Program-made: the position numbers and the translations under genes | Part shown: piece by piece, positions 50,902 to 59,307 of the stretch | How positions within the stretch are numbered: position 1 is the stretch's first letter | Layout: the number at the start of each line of letters is the position of its first letter | DNA from: XN24 sp964462675 | Lineage (GTDB): Bacteria; Pseudomonadota; Gammaproteobacteria; Steroidobacterales; XN24 | DNA length: 64,000 nt | Reading direction: 5' to 3' | Assembly (NCBI GenBank): GCA_964462675.1 | Contig: CAYWYS010000003.1 | Coordinates: 67,476-131,475 of the forward strand | Notes under the pieces: generated by a model | Seen by the model: the letters and a program-made list of their open reading frames with translations, nothing else | Databases searched by the model: none | What the model was told of the DNA's origin: nothing

Positions 50902-53900
50902 ATGGCTGAAATCAACACAATCCGCATCTTCATCTCGTCGCCGGGCGACGTCTTCGAGGAGCGAACCCTGGCGCAACGCGTCATCGAGCGCGTGCAGGCC
51001 GAGTTCGCCGGTCGCGCCGTGCTCGAGCCGGTGTTCTGGGAGCACGAGCCGCTGCTCGCGACCGACACCTTCCAGACGCAGATCACCAGGCCGTCGGAGG
51101 CGGACATCATGGTCGCCATCCTCTGGTCGCGCCTTGGCACCCGGCTGCCGAAGGACTTCACGCGCAAGGACGGCAGTCGCTACGAGTCCGGTACGGAGTT
51201 CGAGTTCGAGGATGCGGTCGAGGGATTCCAGGCGCACGGCAAGCCGCAGCTGCTGGTGTATCGCAAGACGGCCAAGGCCTCGGTGCAGCTGGACGATGAA
51301 AAAGCGCTGATGGATCGCATCGACCAGAAACGCAAGCTCGACGGCTTCATTGCAAACTGGTTCCATCACAACGAGGACGGCAGCCTCAAGGCTGCCTTCC
51401 ACCCCTTCGAGTCGCCCAGCGAGTTCGAGCAGGTGCTCGAGCGCCACCTGCGCAAAATGGTGCTGCGGGCCCTGCCGGACTCCGGGCGCCACGAGGACTC
51501 CGCCGCAGCCGTCTGGAAGAAAGGCTCGCCGTTCCGCGGCCTGCAGAGCTTTCATTACGAGCATGCGCCGATCTTCTTCGGCCGAACCCGCGCGATCGGC
51601 GACGTGCTGGAGCTGCTGCGCCGGCAGGCTGCGGCAGGCCGTGCCTTCGTGCTGATCCTCGGCATGAGCGGCGGCGGCAAGTCCTCGCTGGCGCGCGCCG
51701 GAGTGCTGCCGATGCTGACCCAGCCGGGCGTCATCGAAGGCATCGGGCTTTGGCGCCGCGCGGTGTTCCGGCCCAGCGACGTGCGCGGCGACCTGTTCGT
51801 CGGCCTGGCGTCGGCGCTGCTGCGCGAACCCGGGCTGCGCCTCGACGACACCGACGCCGAGGAACTCGCCGAGGTCTTGAAGACATCGCCCGCGGCGGCC
51901 GTGACCCTGATCAAGACGGCCCTGAAACGGGACGCGGCCGAGCAGTCGACGCGCACTGCGGACCGGCGCCCGCCGGAAACACGCCTCGCGCTGGTCATCG
52001 ACCAGATGGAGGAAATCTTCACCCAGGACTGGGTCAGCGCGCAGGATCGCGAGCGCTTCATCGACACCATCGACGTGCTGGCGCGCTGCGGCCGCGTGTG
52101 GGTCGTCGCAACCTTCCGCGCCGACATGTACCCGCGCTGCGCCTCCCTGCCGAAGCTGGTGGCGCTCAAGGAAGGCGCGGGACAGTACGACCTGATGCCG
52201 CCGACCGCGACCGAGATCGGCCAGATGGTACGCTTGCCGACGCGCGCCGCCGGCCTGCGCTTCGAGGAGGACTTCGCGACCAACGAGCGGCTCGACGACA
52301 TGCTGCGCGACGCGGCCGCCGCGCGGCCTGAATTGCTGCCCTTGCTGCAGTTCACGCTCGAGGAACTCTACCAGCGGCGGCGCGCCGATGGCACGCTGAC
52401 GCTCGAGGCCTACCAGGAACTCGGCGGGGTCGAAGGCTCGCTGGCGCGGCGCGCGGAAACCGTCTTTGAACAGCTGCCGCGCGAAGTCCAGGCAGCGCTG
52501 CCGCGGGTGCTCGACGCGCTGATTCACATTCGCCGCGAAGGCCAGGAGGCGATCGGCCGGCGGCGCGCCCGGCGGGAGGATTTCGACACGCCTACGACGC
52601 GTGACCTCGTCAATGCCTTTATCGATGCGCGGCTGTTCGTCACCGAGCTCGACGACGACGGCCAGGCCTCGGTGATGGTCACGCACGAGGCGCTGCTGTG
52701 GCACTGGCCGCGCGTCAAGGAATGGATCGAGCAGAACCGCGAGAACCTGCGGGTCCACAGCCGCATCAATGCCGCGGCGGAGCGCTGGATTCGCGATCAC
52801 CGCAATGCCGACCTGCTGTTGCCGCCGGGCAAGCCTCTCGGGGAGGCCAAGGCGCTGCTGGACAGCCATGCGGCCCTGACCAGCTACGAGTCCGCGTTCA
52901 TCCAGGCATCCATCGCCGCGGCCCGCAAGCGCCAGTTCATCAAGCAAGGCATCGTCACCGCGCTCGGCGTGCTGGCGCTGCTCGCGACGCTCGCGGCCAT
53001 GTTCGCCAACCACCAGCGCGATCTCGCGAACGAGGCACGGGCCCGCGCCGAGATCGAGGCTGAGACCGCCAAGCAGACGACCGGCTTCATGGTAGGCCTG
53101 TTCGAGGTGTCCGATCCTGGCGAGGCGCGTGGCAACACCATCACGGCGCGCGAAATCATGGACCGCGGCGCCAGCAGGATCGAGCGGGAGCTGACGATGC
53201 AGCCGGCGATCCAGGCGACGTTGATGGAAACCATGGGCACCGTCTATACCAGTCTCGGGCTGTACGACCAGGCCGCGCCGTTGTTGCAGGCATCGCTGGA
53301 GAAGCGCGCGGCGCTGTACGGCAACCAACATGCCGAGGTCGCCCGCTCGCTGGACCGGCTCGGCGAGGTCATGAAACTCAAGGCGGAATACGAGCCGGCG
53401 GAACGGATGTATCGCGAGGCGCTGGCCTTGCGGCGCCGCTTGCTCGGCAATGAGCACGTCGACACGGCACGCAGCATCTACGAGCTTGCCGACCTGCTTG
53501 GCCGCAAGGGCGACTATGCGGAAGCCGAACCGCTGTTCCGGGAAGCGCTGGACCTGCACCGCCAGCTCCGCGGCGAACGCAGCATGGAGACGGCGAGGAG
53601 CCTCGAAGGGCTCGCATTGAACCTGTACGACCAGGGCGACTTCACGGCCGCCGTCGCCTTGCTCAGGGATGCCGTCGCGATCCAGCGCGAACTGCACGAC
53701 GGGCCGCACCCGGATCTCGCCCAGGCGGTGAACAACCTGGGCTTCGTCGTCAGCGAGCTCGGCGAGTACGAGGAATCGGAGCAGTTGTTCCGCGAGGCCC
53801 TGGCGATGAAGCGCGTGTTGTACCCCGGCGACGCCCATCCCGAGATCGCGATGGGCATGAACAATGTCGCCTTCGTGCTGCACGACCAGCGCAAGTACGA

Positions 53901-54573
53901 GGCGGCCGAGGCGCTGTACCGGGAGGCCATCGCCATGCAGCGCAAGCTGCTCGGCGACAACCATCCCGACGTCGCGATGGGACTGAACAATCTCGCCTTC
54001 CTGACGCACGAGAAAGGCGATCTCGAAGGCGCCATCGCGATTGCGCGCCAGTCGCTCGACATCTACCGGCAGGCGGTCGGCGAAGAGCATCCCCTGGTCG
54101 CCCGCAGCATGAATAACCTGGCCATGTGGCAGATGGAAGATCGTGACTTCGCCGCCGCCGAACCGCTGTTGCGGGACGCGCTCGAGCTTCGCCGCCGGCT
54201 GCTCGGGCCGGAGCACGCGGATGTCGCCGCCAGCATGACGCTGCTCGCCGGGCTGCTGATCGATACCGACCGCTTCGAGGAAGCGCTGCCGCTCGCGACC
54301 GAGGCCAAGGCAATCTCGCTGGCCGCGTTCGCGCCTGATCACTGGCGCACGGCCAGCGCCGCGAGCGCCGAGGGCGCCGCGCTGGCCGGACTGCTGCGGC
54401 ACGAGGAAGCCGAGGGTTTGTTGCTCGCCGGTTACGCGATCCTGAGCAGCGACACCGGCACGCTGCCCTATTACGTCTCAAGCAGCCGGCGCTGGCTGGC
54501 TGAGCTCTACGAGGCGCTCGGCCGGCCGCGCGAAGCCGCCAGGTACGCCCCCCCGCAGGGCGCGGGCGGTTGA
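50902..54573 (+). CDS. DUF4062-STAND NTPase-TPR protein
   Basis: Protein of 1223 residues. DUF4062 (about 7-110, IRIFISSPGDVFEERTLAQRV) is a likely TIR-like or Rossmann effector/adaptor. A novel STAND-type NTPase follows with Walker A GMSGGGKSS (254-262) and Walker B LVIDQMEEIF near 364. A membrane helix lies near 688-706, and then come about ten TPR units from 750 to the end, each with a pattern such as AEPLFREALDLHRQLRG. STAND proteins usually oligomerise on sensing a ligand and trigger an effector. The TPRs would be the sensor. It is divergent from the cyclase gene. Function in defence or signalling is inferred. Confidence 0.82.
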   Translation: MAEINTIRIFISSPGDVFEERTLAQRVIERVQAEFAGRAVLEPVFWEHEPLLATDTFQTQITRPSEADIMVAILWSRLGTRLPKDFTRKDGSRYESGTEFEFEDAVEGFQAHGKPQLLVYRKTAKASVQLDDEKALMDRIDQKRKLDGFIANWFHHNEDGSLKAAFHPFESPSEFEQVLERHLRKMVLRALPDSGRHEDSAAAVWKKGSPFRGLQSFHYEHAPIFFGRTRAIGDVLELLRRQAAAGRAFVLILGMSGGGKSSLARAGVLPMLTQPGVIEGIGLWRRAVFRPSDVRGDLFVGLASALLREPGLRLDDTDAEELAEVLKTSPAAAVTLIKTALKRDAAEQSTRTADRRPPETRLALVIDQMEEIFTQDWVSAQDRERFIDTIDVLARCGRVWVVATFRADMYPRCASLPKLVALKEGAGQYDLMPPTATEIGQMVRLPTRAAGLRFEEDFATNERLDDMLRDAAAARPELLPLLQFTLEELYQRRRADGTLTLEAYQELGGVEGSLARRAETVFEQLPREVQAALPRVLDALIHIRREGQEAIGRRRARREDFDTPTTRDLVNAFIDARLFVTELDDDGQASVMVTHEALLWHWPRVKEWIEQNRENLRVHSRINAAAERWIRDHRNADLLLPPGKPLGEAKALLDSHAALTSYESAFIQASIAAARKRQFIKQGIVTALGVLALLATLAAMFANHQRDLANEARARAEIEAETAKQTTGFMVGLFEVSDPGEARGNTITAREIMDRGASRIERELTMQPAIQATLMETMGTVYTSLGLYDQAAPLLQASLEKRAALYGNQHAEVARSLDRLGEVMKLKAEYEPAERMYREALALRRRLLGNEHVDTARSIYELADLLGRKGDYAEAEPLFREALDLHRQLRGERSMETARSLEGLALNLYDQGDFTAAVALLRDAVAIQRELHDGPHPDLAQAVNNLGFVVSELGEYEESEQLFREALAMKRVLYPGDAHPEIAMGMNNVAFVLHDQRKYEAAEALYREAIAMQRKLLGDNHPDVAMGLNNLAFLTHEKGDLEGAIAIARQSLDIYRQAVGEEHPLVARSMNNLAMWQMEDRDFAAAEPLLRDALELRRRLLGPEHADVAASMTLLAGLLIDTDRFEEALPLATEAKAISLAAFAPDHWRTASAASAEGAALAGLLRHEEAEGLLLAGYAILSSDTGTLPYYVSSSRRWLAELYEALGRPREAARYAPPQGAGG

Positions 54574-54667
54574 CATAATCACCCCCTAAGTTACTGAATT
54601 TGCTACAGGGTCCGTTCCAGCGTATCGTGGCTCGACTGCGCTCACCGGCCCGGAACACAAGGGCCGG
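54570..54667 (+). promoter_or_regulatory. Promoter-like and hairpin leader before the lectin-like gene
   Basis: TTGCTA (54600-54605) and TATCGT (54623-54628) are 17 bases apart; a consensus TTGACA also lies at 54570. Downstream, CCGGCCC (54645-54651) pairs with GGGCCGG (54661-54667), and GCAGTG/CACTGC arms follow before the ATG at 54724. The 150-base gap thus seems to hold a promoter and a folded leader. Confidence 0.35.
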
Positions 54668-54723
54668 GCGTGCAGTGGTCGCCGGCGTGCCGGCGTGCTG
54701 CACTGCTTGAGAGGGGAGTTTCG

Positions 54724-56172
54724 ATGAAGATTCACTCGTTGGCCGGGATTGCTGCAATCCTGGCGTCGGCCCTCGTGCCGACAGTGCTTTTTGCCGCACC
54801 AGTGTTTGGCCCAGTCGTCGAATTCGACGGCCGTCATTACCAGGTGGTCAAGGAGAACGGCATCAGCTGGCATACCGCGAAAGGGATTGCTGAGAGCCAG
54901 GTTTACGACGGCGTCACCGGCCACCTCGCGACGCTGACCTCGCAGGCCGAGGACGAGTTCGTCGACCAGTTGCGACGCAAGGGCGGCCTGTCCCGCCCTG
55001 AAGTCTGGGTCGGCGGATTCCAGCAGGAGTGCACGCCGAAGGCGGCCGGCTGCGGCTGGCAATGGCTGAACGGCGAGGGTCCGATTTCCACGCCCCAGGT
55101 ACCGCTGCTGTCCTACTCGAACTGGCTGCCGGACGAGCCAAACGACAATACTGGTCCCGGCAGCGAGCAGCATGTCGCCATCGGCCTCCGCAACGAGTTC
55201 GGCTGGAACGACGAAGGCGCGCTCGGCAACATCGGCGGCTTCGTCATCGAGTACGACACCGCGAGGATCGTCGAACCGAGTGAATGCATCGATGGCGACG
55301 GCTGCGAGACGACCACCGGCCAGATCCTGTTGCTGCCGCCAGTCGAACTCGGGGAGAACGCCGCGATCGGGATTCGGACTTTCGAGTTCACGGATGATCC
55401 AGCCCGCTGCGGCGTCGCGCCACTGACCCTGTTCGGCGGCAGCGATCCGCGGCCGCCGCTGAAAATTCCGCCGTACTTGTGCGGCTCGCCCAGATTCCTT
55501 GTCGTCGAGGTGAATACCCAGGACTTCGCACTCGCGCAGGGCACTGTACTGGTCGAGAATGAGCCTGCGGAAGCGCTGCCGGGCAACCTGTACGAGTGCG
55601 ACGGCCCGCTCGCCCAGGATCCGCTCTTTCCGGACCGGGACCCGCAGCATCGCGATGTCGTGGCATGGCAGGCAACCGACTTCACGACGATGCTCGAGAA
55701 TGACCTCGGCGCCTCGGTCGACTCGGCATTTGCCGGGGCGCTCGGCGAGTTCACGTTCGAGTGCGGCAGCTCCCGCGGCAAGATCAAGAGCGCGTCGTAC
55801 TACGTCATCGGCATGCATATCGACTTCGGCCCGGGGTTCGACCTGGCGGAGAATGCCGCGGCCAATCACCAGAAGTTCGTGGCGCTGACCCGGTACAAGT
55901 TGCTGCTCCTGCGGGCCTCGGTCGTGGAATCGAGACCGGCCCTGAACGGGGTCGCCTACGCTGTGTTGCGGGCCCTGGTCGACAGCACGATCAAACTCCA
56001 TGATCGCGGCCGGTTCGACGCGGCTCTGGCGGGCACCAGGCTGTTCCTGCGCCTGGTCGAGGGTTTTAGTTACGCGACGATCCCTGGCGAGAACTACAAC
56101 GGCGAGCACCTGATGCGCGGTAGCAACCTCCAGTTCATGTACGAGGAGAAGGTGATTCCTTTCGCGCCGTAG
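54724..56172 (+). CDS. Secreted C-type-lectin-like protein
   Basis: Protein of 482 residues with a Sec signal (LAGIAAILASALVPTVLFA). A C-type-lectin-like domain spans about 30-180: HYQVVKENGISWHTAK, GHLATLTSQAEDEFV, WVGGFQQ, NWLPDEPND and FGWNDEGALGNIGGFVIEY match the long-form CTLD, including the EPN/WND ligand-type motifs. The second half (190-482) has several cysteines and no recognised domain. GAGGGGAG precedes the ATG. It is followed by a strong terminator at 56221, so it is a single transcript. Confidence 0.8.
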   Translation: MKIHSLAGIAAILASALVPTVLFAAPVFGPVVEFDGRHYQVVKENGISWHTAKGIAESQVYDGVTGHLATLTSQAEDEFVDQLRRKGGLSRPEVWVGGFQQECTPKAAGCGWQWLNGEGPISTPQVPLLSYSNWLPDEPNDNTGPGSEQHVAIGLRNEFGWNDEGALGNIGGFVIEYDTARIVEPSECIDGDGCETTTGQILLLPPVELGENAAIGIRTFEFTDDPARCGVAPLTLFGGSDPRPPLKIPPYLCGSPRFLVVEVNTQDFALAQGTVLVENEPAEALPGNLYECDGPLAQDPLFPDRDPQHRDVVAWQATDFTTMLENDLGASVDSAFAGALGEFTFECGSSRGKIKSASYYVIGMHIDFGPGFDLAENAAANHQKFVALTRYKLLLLRASVVESRPALNGVAYAVLRALVDSTIKLHDRGRFDAALAGTRLFLRLVEGFSYATIPGENYNGEHLMRGSNLQFMYEEKVIPFAP

Positions 56173-56220
56173 GCGGAACGCTGCTGCAGCCATCACGCTC
56201 ACGGCTTACCGCCATCCATC

Positions 56221-56246
56221 AAAGGGCCCGCAAGGGCCCTTTTTTT
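56221..56246 (+). terminator. Rho-independent terminator of the lectin-like gene
   Basis: AAAGGGCCC (56221-56229), GCAA loop, GGGCCCTTT, then seven Ts in all (56240-56246). It lies 48 bases after the stop. Confidence 0.92.
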
Positions 56247-56288
56247 CAGATCGCTGCAACACGACGCCGATGCAGTAATATCCTTTCG

Positions 56289-58082
56289 ATGACACCGGCA
56301 CGCCCAGCGACCGCAAGCACGGCGATCGGCCACGAAGCAGCGCGCGGCCGCGACGACCGTCTTCCGGCGGACCTCGTGCCGCTCATCGTCGGCGTCACCG
56401 GCCACCGGGACCTGGTGCCCGCAGAGGTCCCGGGCTTGCGCCGCCGCGTGCGCGACTTCCTCGCGGCACTGCAAGCGCAGCATCCCGACCTGCCGCTCGT
56501 CGTCATGAGTCCGCTCGCCGAGGGTGCCGACCGGCTGGTCGCCGAGGAGGCGCGCGGCCTCGGCATTCCGCTGATCGTGCCCCTGCCCTTCCCCGCGGAG
56601 CTTTACGAGCGGGATTTCGGGGAGCCGGACTCGTTGCAGGCCTTCCGTGCATTGTGCGCCGGTGCCGAAGTCGTGGAATTGCCGCTGCTGCCGGGCGACA
56701 CGCAAGCGACGGTTGCTGACTACGGGCCACGACGGGATGCGCACTATGCGCGCCTTGGCATCTATCTCTGCGCGCACTGCCACGTACTGCTGGCGATCTG
56801 GGATGGCAAACCCTCCGACAAGCTGGGCGGGACGGCGCAGGTCGTCAGGTTCCATCACTGGGACGAAATGCCCGGCTTCGTGGAGCGCAACGAGGGCCAG
56901 CTGCAGATGCTCGCGGAGGACGAGAGCGATCTCGTCTACCACCTGGTCTGCTCCCGCGACCAGCCGGGCGGCGAGCCGGCCGAGGGTTTCGTGCCGCTGG
57001 ACGGCTGGTGGTTCACGACCGACGAGAAGACGCCACGCAGCCGTGTTATGCCCGCCGCGTATCGAGGCATCTTCGAGCGCAGCGCCGAATTCAACCGCGA
57101 CGTGCGCAAGTACCGTGCGGCCATCAAGGCCGGCGGCTGGCCGCTGCTGCCTGCTGACGCGCCGGCGACCGTCGTACCGGTCGCCGCGCCGGTGAACGCC
57201 ATGTTCATGGCTGCGGACTGGCTCGCCATTCATTTCCAGTCCCAGGTCACGCGCGCCTTGCAGACGATCTACCTGCTGGCCGCACTGATGGGCCTTGCGT
57301 TCATTGCCTACTCGGACCTCCCCGGCCTGGACCTGATGGTCTATTTCTTCCTCGCGTTTTTTCTCGCCGGCGTGATGCTCTACCGGATTGCCGAGCGCCG
57401 CGCCTGGCACCGCAAGTACCTGGACTACCGGGCGCTGGCCGAGGGACTGCGCGTGCAGTGCTACTGGGTCGCGGCCGGCGTCACGGCCGGCCGCACGACC
57501 AAGTTCGCGCACGACAATTTCCTGCAGAAGCAGGATGTGGAGCTCGGCTGGATCCGCAACGTCATGCGCTATACCGGCCGCCTGGGCGATATCTCGATGC
57601 CGACGCACGCGGGCCTCGAGTTCACCCGGCGCGAGTGGGTCGGCGAGCCGCATCCCGGCGGTGGCCAACTCGCCTACTACGAACGCAAGGCCATGGAACG
57701 CACCGAGCTGCGCCGCCGCACCGCGGCCATCGGCAGCTTCTGCCTGTGGGCCGGCATTAGCGTGGCAGCCGTGCTGGCCGCGTTCGGACGCCACCTGCCG
57801 GCGACCTCGAAAGACGTGCTGATGGTCCTGATGGGCGTCCTGCCGTTGCTGGCGGCGATCCGCGAGGCCTACGCACAGAAGCGGGCCGAGAAAGAGCTGA
57901 TCAAGCAGTACCTGTTCATGGCGCGGATCTTCCGCAATGCGCGCCGGCAGCTCGATAGCGCCGCATCCGATCAGCTGCGCCGCCAGATCCTGAAGGCGCT
58001 GGGCGACGCCGCGCTGGAGGAGCATGCACAATGGCTCCTGATGCACCGGGAGCGCCCGCTCGAGCACGGTCGCATGTCCTAG
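56289..58082 (+). CDS. SLOG-like protein with four membrane helices
   Basis: Protein of 597 residues. Residues 30-200 resemble a SLOG/LOG-like nucleotide-binding domain: VTGHRDL (36-42), SPLAEGADRLVAEEA (Asp81, Glu87) and PLPFPAELYERDF. The pattern matches that of the SLOG part of the cyclase protein at 48847. Two helix pairs follow (about 325-367 and 480-530). The cytoplasmic C-terminus (RRQLDSAASDQLRRQILKALGDAALEEHAQWL) is charged and helical. SLOG proteins with membrane modules (SLATT and related) are predicted to open pores on sensing a nucleotide. The assignment to a named SLOG-associated family is not certain. It starts 43 bases after a terminator, so it has its own promoter. Confidence 0.7.
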   Translation: MTPARPATASTAIGHEAARGRDDRLPADLVPLIVGVTGHRDLVPAEVPGLRRRVRDFLAALQAQHPDLPLVVMSPLAEGADRLVAEEARGLGIPLIVPLPFPAELYERDFGEPDSLQAFRALCAGAEVVELPLLPGDTQATVADYGPRRDAHYARLGIYLCAHCHVLLAIWDGKPSDKLGGTAQVVRFHHWDEMPGFVERNEGQLQMLAEDESDLVYHLVCSRDQPGGEPAEGFVPLDGWWFTTDEKTPRSRVMPAAYRGIFERSAEFNRDVRKYRAAIKAGGWPLLPADAPATVVPVAAPVNAMFMAADWLAIHFQSQVTRALQTIYLLAALMGLAFIAYSDLPGLDLMVYFFLAFFLAGVMLYRIAERRAWHRKYLDYRALAEGLRVQCYWVAAGVTAGRTTKFAHDNFLQKQDVELGWIRNVMRYTGRLGDISMPTHAGLEFTRREWVGEPHPGGGQLAYYERKAMERTELRRRTAAIGSFCLWAGISVAAVLAAFGRHLPATSKDVLMVLMGVLPLLAAIREAYAQKRAEKELIKQYLFMARIFRNARRQLDSAASDQLRRQILKALGDAALEEHAQWLLMHRERPLEHGRMS

Positions 58083-58153
58083 GCGCCGGACGCGCTCGCG
58101 CGAACACCACTCGCTGGTCGATACTAGGCCACCAGGCACCCCGGGGAATCCAC

Positions 58154-58540
58154 ATGATCACCGCCAATCAGCTCGTAGCCCACCTGGTCGGCGACTACTT
58201 GTTGCAGAGCGAGTGGATGGTGCGGGAGAAACACCATAGCAGCCTGGCCGCGTTGGTCCATGTCGTCGTCTACACGCTGCCGTTCCTGTTCCTGACGCAG
58301 CATCCGGTGACGCTGCTGGTCATCGCGGGCTCGCACTTCGTGCTGGACCGCTGGCGCCTCGCGCGCTATGTCATCTGGGTGAAGAACTGGCCGTGGCCCG
58401 GGCGGCGCCCGTGGGCCGAGTGCAAGGAAACCGGTTACCCCCCCGAGACGCCGAAGTGGATGTCGGTGTGGCTGATGATCATCGTCGACAACACGCTGCA
58501 CGTGCTGATCAACGGTGCGGCAATCACGTACATCGGCTGA
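58154..58540 (+). CDS. DUF3307 membrane protein
   Basis: Protein of 128 residues with three or four membrane helices. Conserved features are NQLVAHLVGDYLLQSEWM at the start and FVLDRWRLARYVIWVKN in the middle; the last helix ends in HVLINGAAITYIG. DUF3307 is widespread in bacteria and phages and has no known function. The ATG at 58154 is chosen because a longer in-frame reading from 58031 overlaps the SLOG gene. It could be part of the same transcript, 71 bases downstream. Confidence 0.8.
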   Translation: MITANQLVAHLVGDYLLQSEWMVREKHHSSLAALVHVVVYTLPFLFLTQHPVTLLVIAGSHFVLDRWRLARYVIWVKNWPWPGRRPWAECKETGYPPETPKWMSVWLMIIVDNTLHVLINGAAITYIG

Positions 58541-58650
58541 TTCCGAGCTGGTCGCGGCCGCGGCGCGCGGCCGGCCGAACTGCGGCTCGCGGTATACTCT
58601 TGCCGTGACTCGCCGCAGTGCCTGGCGGGTATCGACATGGAGGAATACTG

Positions 58651-59241
58651 ATGGGTACCGTGGGATGGCTCCTCGTGATCGCGGTGGGCATCGCGCTCGG
58701 CTTCACGATCGGACGGCTGTGGCCGGGCCAGGCGGCGCGCATCACGGAACTCGAGCGCGAGCGTGACGAGGCGCGCGAGGACCTGCGCGGCTATCGCCAG
58801 GATGTCAGCATGCATTTCGAGCGGACCGCCCAGCTGTTCGACAAGGTCACGCACGATTACCGCAACCTCTACGAGCACCTGGCGCTGAGCGCACGGCAGC
58901 TCAGCGCAATCCCGGGAGAGTCCAGCGAGGCGCGACTGGCCGAGCCGGAGCGGCGGCAACTCGGGCCGGTGCAGCCGGTGCAGCCCTCGCCGGATGAAGA
59001 CCAGCTCGCCGCGCCGGCCGACTTCGCCGCGGACAACGCGGAGCCCGAGCCGGCCGCCGACGCCGACGCCGACGCCGAAGCCGAAGCCGAAGCCGAAGCC
59101 GAAGCCGAAGCCGAATTAGAGCGCCGGCCCGAGCCCGAACTCGGATCCGAGGACGCACCCGGACCCGAAACGGAAGACGCCGAGCCGCCGCTCGAAGCGG
59201 CGGAGCCGACGGATCGCAAGCAGCCGGACGAACTCCGCTGA
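58651..59241 (+). CDS. zapG: YhcB/ZapG-like (DUF1043) protein
   Basis: Protein of 196 residues. One membrane helix (GWLLVIAVGIALGFTIGRLW) is followed by a coiled coil (ITELERERDEAREDLRGYRQDV) with HFERTAQLFDKVTHDYRNLYEHLA, the DUF1043 core. E. coli ZapG/YhcB affects cell envelope and division. The tail of about 70 residues is a low-complexity acidic region built on AD and AE dipeptides from a DNA hexamer repeat. GGAGG lies before the ATG. Confidence 0.88.
   Translation: MGTVGWLLVIAVGIALGFTIGRLWPGQAARITELERERDEAREDLRGYRQDVSMHFERTAQLFDKVTHDYRNLYEHLALSARQLSAIPGESSEARLAEPERRQLGPVQPVQPSPDEDQLAAPADFAADNAEPEPAADADADAEAEAEAEAEAEAELERRPEPELGSEDAPGPETEDAEPPLEAAEPTDRKQPDELR
59056..59115 (+). repeat. 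Hexamer tandem repeat inside zapG
   Basis: Ten tandem hexamers: three GCCGAC then seven GCCGAA, encoding Ala-Asp three times and Ala-Glu seven times. Changes in copy number stay in frame, so the acidic tail can vary in length without loss of the gene. Confidence 0.95.
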
Positions 59242-59307
59242 GGCGCCGTCCGGCCAAGGCGCGGGGGCCGCACCCCTGCTGAACTTCGTCCAGGTTTCCG
59301 AGTGGTG

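Noticed and set aside
50866..54402. A minus-strand open frame of more than 1100 codons opposite the STAND gene
   Set aside because: In GC-rich DNA, antisense frames of real genes stay open. Its product has unconserved Arg/Gln/Ala/Leu-rich sequence without domains, while the plus strand has STAND and TPR motifs.
59056..59115. CRISPR or minisatellite array
   Set aside because: Units are six bases, contiguous and in frame within a protein-coding region; no spacers.
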